Shown here: piece by piece, positions 1-4,639 of the stretch
Layout: each line of letters starts with the position of its first letter
How positions within the stretch are numbered: position 1 is the first letter of the stretch
Source: Oscillospiraceae bacterium
Lineage (GTDB): Bacteria > Bacillota_A > Clostridia > Oscillospirales > CAG-272
Length of the DNA: 6,831 nt
Direction of reading: 5' to 3'
Assembly: GCA_015064195.1 (NCBI GenBank)
Contig: SVSO01000164.1
Coordinates: 1-6,831 of the forward strand
Translations under genes and position numbers: made by a program
The notes under the pieces: generated by a model
What the model was told of the DNA's origin: nothing
What the model saw: only the letters and a program-made list of their open reading frames with translations
The model's database searches: none

Positions 1-9
1 CTTTTTCAT
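1..9 (-). CDS. Start of a gene cut by the left edge (product unknown)
   Basis: Only the first three codons (Met-Lys-Lys) of a minus-strand gene are inside the window. The start is supported by a strong ribosome binding site, AAAGGAG (17-23 on the plus strand), seven bases upstream of the ATG. That site overlaps the TAA stop of the oxidoreductase gene before it, leaving only 12 nt between the two genes, so they are very probably co-transcribed and may be translationally coupled. Nothing can be said about its function from three residues; the most likely context is a further gene of the same sugar or polyol oxidation pathway. Confidence 0.6.
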
Positions 10-21
10 GATGATTCTCCT

Positions 22-1035
22 TTATAAAATAAATTCTTTTTTATAATCAATCTCCACACCGCAGGCGGCGAGGATGATGCGGTGAAGCTGCTCCTCATAG
101 GCGAGCGTGTAAGGATTCACCGCCACGCCTCGCGCCATTTTTGCGAAAAATGCGAACATTCCGTCGTAGCGGTCGAAGGCTTCGCTGGCATCGTATACCC
201 CATCGTTCCAGCCGGGCGGTGAACAGATGCGTCGGCGGGTGAGCTGGAGTCCGCCAACGCAGTCTTCCTCCAGCGGACGCAGCTCCACTGTCTTTTTCGT
301 ACCACATACGACCAGCTGCCGTCGCAGGAATCCGCCCATCTCGTTGGCGGAGGTCTTAACGAAGGACAGTCCGTTTTCGTAGCGCATGGCCGCCATGCCG
401 ATGTCGAGTGAGGTCACGCCGTCAAGCTTCGAGCAGACGCTCATGGGGATAATCTCCTGCGGCACGCCCTGAAGCTGTACCACGAGGTCGATGAGATAGC
501 AGCCCAGATAATAGAGCATTCCGCCGGGGAAGTGATCCAGCCACTGCCGCTTTTCGGGGGTATGGATGCAGTCCATGTGCGCTTCTACTGCATGAAGTGT
601 GCCAAGCTCACCGGCGCACACATCATTGATCAGCTGGCGGATAAAGGGATTATGCCGATACATATAGCCCACCTGAAGCGGCACATTCCGGCGGTGCGCT
701 TCCCGGCATAGCTGTTCAAACTCGCCGTGATCGGGCGTGCCCGGCTTGTCCATCTCCACAGGCAGGTCGCGCTCTACCGCTTTCAGTGCCCATTCGGTGA
801 GATTCCAGTCGTCCGTCTCGATGCACACCGCGTCAAGGCCGGGGATGTTCAGCGCCTCCTCCGGTGAAAGCCGGGGCGCGCTTTTGTAAACGTCCATGAT
901 GGGACGGTCAGCTTCATCGCCAACAGGTGCCCAGCCCACCAGCTCAAAGATGTCCGTCTGCTTCTGCATACTCCGGAACGCCGCCGGTGCATGGTCATGT
1001 CCGATGCCGATCTGCACGATTTTCAGCTTTTTCAA
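22..1035 (-). CDS. Gfo/Idh/MocA-family NAD(P)-dependent oxidoreductase
   Basis: A 337-residue cytoplasmic dehydrogenase-like protein, the normal length for this family, which oxidises or reduces sugars, sugar acids or inositols with NAD(P). The N-terminal Rossmann fold is seen as IVQIGIGHDHAP (residues 6-17, a GxGxxG variant lacking the third glycine). The family Lys motif appears as MDKPG (95-99), with Lys97 as the expected catalytic/cofactor-binding lysine. It is followed by QVGYMYRHNP (121-130). The second domain has PGGMLYYLGCYLIDLV (170-185). Here the position that is usually His in GxHxxD is Tyr180, while Asp183 is kept. The start codon is TTG (1035-1033): no in-frame ATG or GTG lies just upstream and a GGAGAG site sits seven bases before it. 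It is transcribed divergently from the AraC-type regulator and is followed at 12 nt by another gene. Family assignment is secure; substrate is unknown. Confidence 0.9.
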   Translation of the reverse strand: MKKLKIVQIGIGHDHAPAAFRSMQKQTDIFELVGWAPVGDEADRPIMDVYKSAPRLSPEEALNIPGLDAVCIETDDWNLTEWALKAVERDLPVEMDKPGTPDHGEFEQLCREAHRRNVPLQVGYMYRHNPFIRQLINDVCAGELGTLHAVEAHMDCIHTPEKRQWLDHFPGGMLYYLGCYLIDLVVQLQGVPQEIIPMSVCSKLDGVTSLDIGMAAMRYENGLSFVKTSANEMGGFLRRQLVVCGTKKTVELRPLEEDCVGGLQLTRRRICSPPGWNDGVYDASEAFDRYDGMFAFFAKMARGVAVNPYTLAYEEQLHRIILAACGVEIDYKKEFIL

Positions 1036-1042
1036 AATATCA

Positions 1043-1048
1043 CTCTCC
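1043..1048 (-). promoter_or_regulatory. Ribosome binding site fixing the TTG start of the oxidoreductase
   Basis: Read on the minus strand this is GGAGAG, seven bases before TTG-AAA-AAG. It explains why translation should begin at the TTG, since the in-frame codons upstream (ATT, GAT, AGT, GAG, ACG, ACA) contain no start. A TTG start usually lowers initiation efficiency. Confidence 0.7.
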
Positions 1049-1058
1049 GTTGTGTTGG

Positions 1059-1082
1059 AATATGGTATTATTATACCATATT
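1059..1082. promoter_or_regulatory. Perfect 10+4+10 inverted repeat, candidate operator
   Basis: The arms AATATGGTAT (1059-1068) and ATACCATATT (1073-1082) are exact reverse complements around TATT. The element covers the -10 box and predicted start site of the oxidoreductase promoter and touches the first two bases of the regulator's -35 box. Protein bound there would block the minus-strand promoter directly and could also affect the plus-strand one. A third copy of the half-site core TGGTAT lies at 1101-1106. It overlaps the extended -10 of the regulator, 38 bp from the first copy and in the same orientation. The binding protein is not known; the adjacent AraC-type regulator is the obvious candidate, though AraC proteins more often bind direct repeats. 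Confidence 0.55.
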
Positions 1083-1098
1083 GACAGCCGCGTGAAAA
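1070..1098 (-). promoter_or_regulatory. Sigma-A promoter of the oxidoreductase operon
   Basis: On the minus strand the -35 box is TTTTCA (1098-1093, 4 of 6 consensus), the spacer is 17 bp, and the -10 box is a perfect TATAAT (1075-1070) preceded by TGG, giving an extended -10. Transcription would start near 1063, leaving a leader of about 28 nt before the TTG start. Its -35 box lies inside the spacer of the divergent regulator promoter, so the two promoters share DNA. Confidence 0.7.
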
Positions 1099-1109
1099 TG
1101 TGGTATACT
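1081..1109 (+). promoter_or_regulatory. Sigma-A promoter of the AraC-family regulator
   Basis: The -35 box is a perfect TTGACA (1081-1086), the spacer is 17 bp, and the -10 box is TATACT (1104-1109, 5 of 6) preceded by TGG, an extended -10. Transcription would start near 1116, giving a leader of about 34 nt to the ATG at 1150. Its -35 box lies inside the spacer of the minus-strand promoter. Confidence 0.8.
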
Positions 1110-1149
1110 ATTATTAACAAAACAATACTGCTATATTTGGGAGAAAATC

Positions 1150-1962
1150 ATGAATTCTGCTATTCTGTTTGAAAACAAGCTGGAGATGGAAAGCTTCGGC
1201 GTATCCCATTCACATTGGGAAAAAACACTCGTAAACGACTTCTTTCGCGGTTATCAGCAAACCAGCTTCGGCTATATCATCAAGGGCTGTGTGGAACTGT
1301 ATACCCACCGCGGACATATGCATCTGACGGAGGGGACGCTCTTTCTCGTGCCGGAAAAGATGCGATACCGCTCCGAATGGCACGGCTCACCGGAGATCGA
1401 ATATATCAGCGTCCACAGCCGCAGCCGACGCTTCACCGTATCCGGCGAAGATTATCAGCTGCAGGCCATCCCGGAATATTCCGGTGAGCAGACGGAGGCG
1501 TTGTTTCGGCAGATCTTTTCGCTTTGTGAATCGGGGACACGAGCGGATAAGACCCGCGCACTGGGGCTTTACTGCATCTTTTTTGCGGATGTGCTTCCCT
1601 GCCTTGAAAAAACCGAGCGGTCGCGGATGCATCCGGCGCTGTCGGATGCCATGACCTTCATGAGTGAGCATTTCCGCCGGGATTTTTCCATGGACGAGCT
1701 GGCGGAATTCTGCCGCATCAGCGTGTCGCGTCTGCATCACCTGTTCGCGGAGGAACTGCACACCACGCCGTTGCGCCGCAGGAGTGAGATGCGCGTTGAA
1801 TGGGCGGTGCGGGAGCTGATCGGCTCAGGTAAGACAATAGAAAAAATCGCGGAAGAGGCGGGATTTTCTTCCGCCATTTACTTCCGCGAAATATTCAAAA
1901 ATATCACCGGCATGACCCCAAGCGCCTATCGCAGTGAAGCAATACGGACGAAGGACATATGA
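1150..1962 (+). CDS. AraC-family transcriptional regulator
   Basis: A 270-residue DNA-binding regulator of typical AraC/XylS length. The N-terminal half (about 18-110) looks like a cupin sensor domain: a beta-rich stretch with SFGYIIKGCVELYTHRG (39-55) and EGTLFLVPEKM (61-71), the usual sugar-ligand region. The C-terminal half has the two helix-turn-helix units of the family. The first is around 179-207 (FSMDELAEFCRISVSRLHHLF). The second is around 229-261 (TIEKIAEEAGFSS, then YFREIFKNITGMTPSAYR), the standard family signature. The ATG at 1150 is chosen because GGGAG (1139-1143) lies six bases upstream and the sensor domain begins soon after. It is divergent from the oxidoreductase operon and very likely regulates it. 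No signal peptide or membrane segment is visible, so it acts in the cytoplasm. Inducer unknown. Confidence 0.92.
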   Translation: MNSAILFENKLEMESFGVSHSHWEKTLVNDFFRGYQQTSFGYIIKGCVELYTHRGHMHLTEGTLFLVPEKMRYRSEWHGSPEIEYISVHSRSRRFTVSGEDYQLQAIPEYSGEQTEALFRQIFSLCESGTRADKTRALGLYCIFFADVLPCLEKTERSRMHPALSDAMTFMSEHFRRDFSMDELAEFCRISVSRLHHLFAEELHTTPLRRRSEMRVEWAVRELIGSGKTIEKIAEEAGFSSAIYFREIFKNITGMTPSAYRSEAIRTKDI

Positions 1963-1972
1963 TCCGCCCAAA

Positions 1973-2146
1973 TCAGACTCCGATTCCTGCTATGTACCGT
2001 ACCGTCACCTCATGCCCCGGCGCATTCCGGTCCGCCCGCACAAAGCTCGCGCTTCGTACGGGCGTCATCTTCTTGAAGTTGGCCGCCGTCACCGCGCCCA
2101 CCGTCACAAGCTCGAGGAGCTTGTTTTTCTTTTGCTCAGCAAGCAT
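1973..2146 (-). CDS. Possible small protein of 57 residues, unrecognised
   Basis: After the LacI-type stop codon the minus strand stays open in another frame, from ATG at 2146 to TGA at 1973. The predicted protein begins MLAEQKKNKLLELV, has a lysine-rich start, and ends YIAGIGV. About three quarters of its codons end in G or C, like the real genes around it, and the same frame is open back to the LacI stop (reading CTEADAIT before the Met). Against it: only a poor GGATG-like site far upstream of the ATG, no recognisable family, and an overlapping terminator-like hairpin on the other strand. It could be a small gene co-transcribed with the repressor, the tail of a decayed gene, or chance. It ends 10 nt from the convergent AraC-type gene. 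Confidence 0.3.
   Translation of the reverse strand: MLAEQKKNKLLELVTVGAVTAANFKKMTPVRSASFVRADRNAPGHEVTVRYIAGIGV
2106..2133 (+). terminator. Likely rho-independent terminator of the AraC-type gene
   Basis: The arms ACAAGCTC (2106-2113) and GAGCTTGT (2117-2124) pair perfectly around a GAG loop and are followed by TTTTTCTTTT (2124-2133), the layout of an intrinsic terminator for plus-strand transcription. It is 143 nt after the AraC-type stop codon, farther than usual, and the stem is only half GC. There is no matching T-tract on the minus strand, so it would not stop the LacI transcript. The same bases would be coding if the small minus-strand frame is real. Confidence 0.5.
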
Positions 2147-2171
2147 GGTGATGGCATCCGCTTCTGTACAG

Positions 2172-3215
2172 TTAAAATCCTTCGATGATCGGATCGGCCG
2201 GCATCAGTGGATTGGATGAACGTCGTTCAATGAGCTGGAGCGGAAGCGGGATCCGCTCGCATTCCGACGGAGTTTGAATGGCTCGAAGAATGGCTGCTCC
2301 TGCCTCTTCGCCGAGACGACGCTTGGGAATGTCAACCGTTGTCACCGGCGGTGATGTGAGCGCGGAGATGTAGGTGTTGTCAAAGCCGACCACCGCCACA
2401 TCCTCCGGTACCCGCAGTCCATGGGCAGTCAGCGCTTTGATCGCACCGACTGCCATCAGGTCGTTTGCCGCGAAAACGCTGTCGAACGGAATGCCTGTCG
2501 CGATGAGCTGTTCCGCTGCCAGATAGCCGCCATGCAGTGAGAAATCGCCGCGCACTGTCAGCGCGGGATCCAGGGAAAGCCCTGCTGCGGTCAGTCCTTC
2601 CGCAAATCCGTCGAGGCGATCCTTCGACCACGGTGCGGATATTCGGCCGCAGATGTGCGCCGGATGCTGTACGCCTCGTGCGGCAAGATGCGCTGCTGCC
2701 AGGCGTCCGCCGCGGTGATTGTCCGCGTAGATGCTCGATAAGCCGAGGCGCGTCAAATCGCGCTCCAGTGCAATGACGGGAACACGCTTTTTGCTGTATT
2801 CGAGCGCGGAGAGGGAGCGGAGAAAGGTTTCATCCGTGCTGACCGAGTCGAGAACAATGCCGTCCGCACGTCCCGCAAGCAGGGAGCGAATCGCTTTTTC
2901 CTCCCGTTCCGCCGTAAAATCCGTGGCGTAAAAGTTGATGATGTAGCCCGCCTTTTCGAGCACGCTCTGCAATCCGCCGATGACGGCCGGGAAGAATGCG
3001 CTGTCTATGGAAGGCACGATAAAACCGATGATGTGCGAGCTGCGCGATTTCAGGGAACTGGCCAGCGGATCGACCTCGTAGCCGAGCCGTGCGACCGCGG
3101 CGAGAATGCGTTCACGCGTCTCGGCGGATACTTTCTTTTTCCCTGTGAGCGCATTGGAAACAGAGGCGATGGATACGCCCGCCTCGCGGGCAACGTCAAA
3201 AATGGTAGCTTTCAT
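2172..3215 (-). CDS. LacI/GalR-family transcriptional repressor
   Basis: A 347-residue regulator with complete LacI architecture. The DNA-binding domain is at residues 2-46 (ATIFDVAREAGVSIASVSNAL, then VSAETRERILAAVARLGY). The hinge helix is at about 50-57 (PLASSLKS), with Leu55 at the position that inserts at a central CpG in LacI-type operators. The periplasmic-binding-protein-like effector domain starts at about residue 60 (HIIGFIVPSIDSAFFP) and includes SVFAANDLMAVGAIKAL (247-263) and VAVVGFDN (273-280). The start is ATG at 3215, with GGGAGA six bases upstream. A start 20 codons earlier at 3275 is in frame but lies upstream of this gene's own -10 box and adds residues foreign to the family. 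It is divergent from the cupin/glycosidase operon, which it most likely represses until a sugar ligand binds. It acts in the cytoplasm. Confidence 0.93.
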   Translation of the reverse strand: MKATIFDVAREAGVSIASVSNALTGKKKVSAETRERILAAVARLGYEVDPLASSLKSRSSHIIGFIVPSIDSAFFPAVIGGLQSVLEKAGYIINFYATDFTAEREEKAIRSLLAGRADGIVLDSVSTDETFLRSLSALEYSKKRVPVIALERDLTRLGLSSIYADNHRGGRLAAAHLAARGVQHPAHICGRISAPWSKDRLDGFAEGLTAAGLSLDPALTVRGDFSLHGGYLAAEQLIATGIPFDSVFAANDLMAVGAIKALTAHGLRVPEDVAVVGFDNTYISALTSPPVTTVDIPKRRLGEEAGAAILRAIQTPSECERIPLPLQLIERRSSNPLMPADPIIEGF

Positions 3216-3221
3216 GAAAAA

Positions 3222-3227
3222 TCTCCC
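3222..3227 (-). promoter_or_regulatory. Ribosome binding site fixing the LacI-type start
   Basis: Read on the minus strand this is GGGAGA, six bases before the ATG at 3215. It settles the choice of the shorter protein beginning MKATIFDV, since the longer in-frame start at 3275 lies within the promoter's -35 box. Confidence 0.75.
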
Positions 3228-3234
3228 GAATGAT

Positions 3235-3257
3235 TGTGTTATATCCATTTTAACACA
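3235..3257. promoter_or_regulatory. Inverted repeat over the LacI-type gene's -10 box and start site
   Basis: TGTGTTA (3235-3241) and TAACACA (3251-3257) are perfect reverse complements separated by nine bases. The element covers the -10 box and the predicted transcription start, a position suited to autorepression or to another regulator. It has no central CpG, so it does not look like a classical LacI-family operator. The short arms leave some chance of coincidence. Confidence 0.35.
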
Positions 3258-3275
3258 TTTGGAACGATTTTGCAA
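3247..3275 (-). promoter_or_regulatory. Promoter of the LacI-family gene
   Basis: On the minus strand the -35 box is TTGCAA (3275-3270, 4 of 6), the spacer is 17 bp, and the -10 box is TAAAAT (3252-3247, 5 of 6) with an upstream TGT making an extended -10. Transcription would start near 3240, about 25 nt before the ATG at 3215. It is weaker than the divergent operon promoter, as expected for a repressor gene. Confidence 0.6.
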
Positions 3276-3303
3276 GGAATATTAAAAAAATGACAAAAAA
3301 CAC

Positions 3304-3332
3304 TTGACAAGGCATAAAAAATGCGCTATAAT
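3304..3332 (+). promoter_or_regulatory. Perfect-consensus sigma-A promoter of the cupin/glycosidase operon
   Basis: TTGACA (3304-3309) and TATAAT (3327-3332) are both exact consensus boxes with the optimal 17-bp spacer. Transcription would start near 3339, giving a leader of about 68 nt before the ATG at 3407. Such a strong promoter next to a repressor gene implies that expression is held down by an operator rather than by weak boxes. Confidence 0.88.
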
Positions 3333-3339
3333 AGGATCA

Positions 3340-3353
3340 GAAAAACGTTTAAC
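3340..3353. promoter_or_regulatory. Candidate LacI-family operator (CpG-centred palindrome)
   Basis: The core AAACGTTT (3343-3350) is a perfect palindrome centred on CG, and the outer G at 3340 and C at 3353 also pair. LacI-family proteins, including CcpA, favour AA-N-CG-N-TT cores of this kind. It begins right at the predicted transcription start, the classic position for blocking initiation. The divergently encoded LacI-type protein is the likely binder. A CcpA-type cre is an alternative, but the outer TG/CA bases of cre are not present. Confidence 0.6.
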
Positions 3354-3406
3354 AACAATTTTACGAACGCTCCATTCAATGTAACCAAAGGGAAGGACTG
3401 CAAATC

Positions 3407-4627
3407 ATGACAAAAAACAAGCTCAAGATGTTTCTCGAAGAAAACAACGGTATTCTCCGTCTCACGCCAACCTGGGTACCGCGCGCATTCTGCCGTCCCG
3501 GCAAGCGCATCAAGCTGCATCCGGATGATTATTACGCGCTCGGTGCGGCACGCGGCGGCATCGACGAGCGTTGGTTTGCGTCCACAACGCACGCCGAAAA
3601 CGGTCCCGAAACGCCTGCCGATGAGGGGCTTTCCTATATCGCGCTCAATGAGGATGCCTCCGAGAAAATATTATTAAAGGACGCAGTGGAGCTTCTCGGC
3701 GCAGAGCTGATCGGTGAATATCTGTGGGAGAAGTACCACGGCTGGGCGATGTTCTCGAAGTATTTCGACAATCTCGGCCCGCTGCCGCATCACATCCACC
3801 ACCGCGATGCACATGCTGCCCGCGTCGGCTGCAAGGGCAAGCCGGAGATGTATTTCTTCCCGTCGCAGGTCAACAACCATCCCGGCGAATTCGGCTATAC
3901 CTTCCTCGGCCTCACGCCCGATACCACAAAGGAGCAGGTGAAGGAAGCTCTCGAAAACTTCACCAAGGGCGACAACCGCCTGCTCGATCTCTCGCAGGCG
4001 TATATCCTCACGCCCGATACCGGCTTTGACGTGCCGCCCGGACTGCGCCATGCGCCCGGCTCCATGTGTACCTATGAGCCGCAGTTTGCGTCCGATGTTT
4101 ACGCCATGTATCAGTCCGTGCTTTACGGCGGACACACCGTTTCCGAAGATTTACTCTGGAAAAACTGCCCCGATGAGGAGCGCGGCAATGTGGACTACCT
4201 GCTCGATGTCATCGATTGGGAGCTGAACACCGATCCCGATCTCTATAAAAACCGCTTCATGAAGCCCATCCTTGCGGGCGATGTGGACGCGATGGCGAAG
4301 GATGGCTACCTTGATGAGTGGATCTGCTACAAGTGCCCTGTCGTCTCTGCAAAACGCCTCACCGTTTATCCCGGCGCGAAGGTGACGATCAGGGACGGCG
4401 CGGCGTACGGCTTTATTGCCGTGCAGGGTTCCGGTATTATCAACGGGCAGAAGATCGAAACGCCCACCCTCATCCGCTATGGCGAGGCGACCCGCGATGA
4501 ATTTTTCGTCGCCGATTATGCCGCGAAGGAGGGTGTTGTCATCGGGAACACCTCCACCTGTGAGCCGCTGGTGCTGCTGAAGCACTTCTCGGAGAATCCC
4601 GAGTGCCCGGCTGTTAAGAAATCGTAA
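3407..4627 (+). CDS. Phosphomannose-isomerase-like cupin protein (putative sugar isomerase)
   Basis: A 406-residue cytoplasmic protein with two cupin-like parts. The metal-site region is LPHHIHHRDAHAARVGCKGKP followed by EMYFFP (126-152), with His128/129/131/132 and Glu147 as likely ligands. The second motif is GFDVPPGLRHAPG (206-218), with His215 as a further ligand. This His-x-His, Glu, later His order with a VPPGxxHAPG turn resembles the zinc site of class I mannose-6-phosphate isomerases. The C-terminal part (about 310-395, with YPGAKVTIRDGAAYGFIAVQGSG) resembles their second cupin domain. The start at ATG 3407 has GGAAGGA (3391-3397) nine bases upstream. It is the first gene after a perfect promoter and operator, and the next gene follows after 12 nt. 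By context it probably handles a sugar released by the downstream glycosidase. The fold is likely; the isomerase activity and substrate are inferred. Confidence 0.75.
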   Translation: MTKNKLKMFLEENNGILRLTPTWVPRAFCRPGKRIKLHPDDYYALGAARGGIDERWFASTTHAENGPETPADEGLSYIALNEDASEKILLKDAVELLGAELIGEYLWEKYHGWAMFSKYFDNLGPLPHHIHHRDAHAARVGCKGKPEMYFFPSQVNNHPGEFGYTFLGLTPDTTKEQVKEALENFTKGDNRLLDLSQAYILTPDTGFDVPPGLRHAPGSMCTYEPQFASDVYAMYQSVLYGGHTVSEDLLWKNCPDEERGNVDYLLDVIDWELNTDPDLYKNRFMKPILAGDVDAMAKDGYLDEWICYKCPVVSAKRLTVYPGAKVTIRDGAAYGFIAVQGSGIINGQKIETPTLIRYGEATRDEFFVADYAAKEGVVIGNTSTCEPLVLLKHFSENPECPAVKKS

Positions 4628-4639
4628 AGGGGAAGCATC

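Noticed and set aside
1959..2219. Plus-strand frame of 86 codons overlapping the end of the LacI-type gene
   Set aside because: It overlaps the AraC-type stop, reads into the repressor gene antisense, crosses the terminator hairpin, and has a low-complexity Ser/Thr/Ala/Arg composition; the minus-strand frame fits local codon use better.
3259..3272. Second CpG-centred site (GGAACGATTTTGC) in the repressor promoter spacer as another operator
   Set aside because: Its two halves pair poorly around the CG, so it is no better than chance without binding or conservation data.
3216..3275. Upstream start giving a 367-residue LacI-type protein
   Set aside because: The added 20 residues precede the normal LacI start, would lie over the gene's own promoter boxes, and the ATG at 3215 has a good ribosome binding site.
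3333..3406. Riboswitch or attenuator in the operon leader
   Set aside because: The 68-nt leader is short, AT-rich and shows no stable hairpin or terminator; operator control is sufficient to explain regulation.
3674..4135. Antisense frame of 153 codons opposite the cupin gene
   Set aside because: Same antisense artefact; the plus-strand frame has recognisable cupin motifs, a ribosome binding site and a strong promoter.
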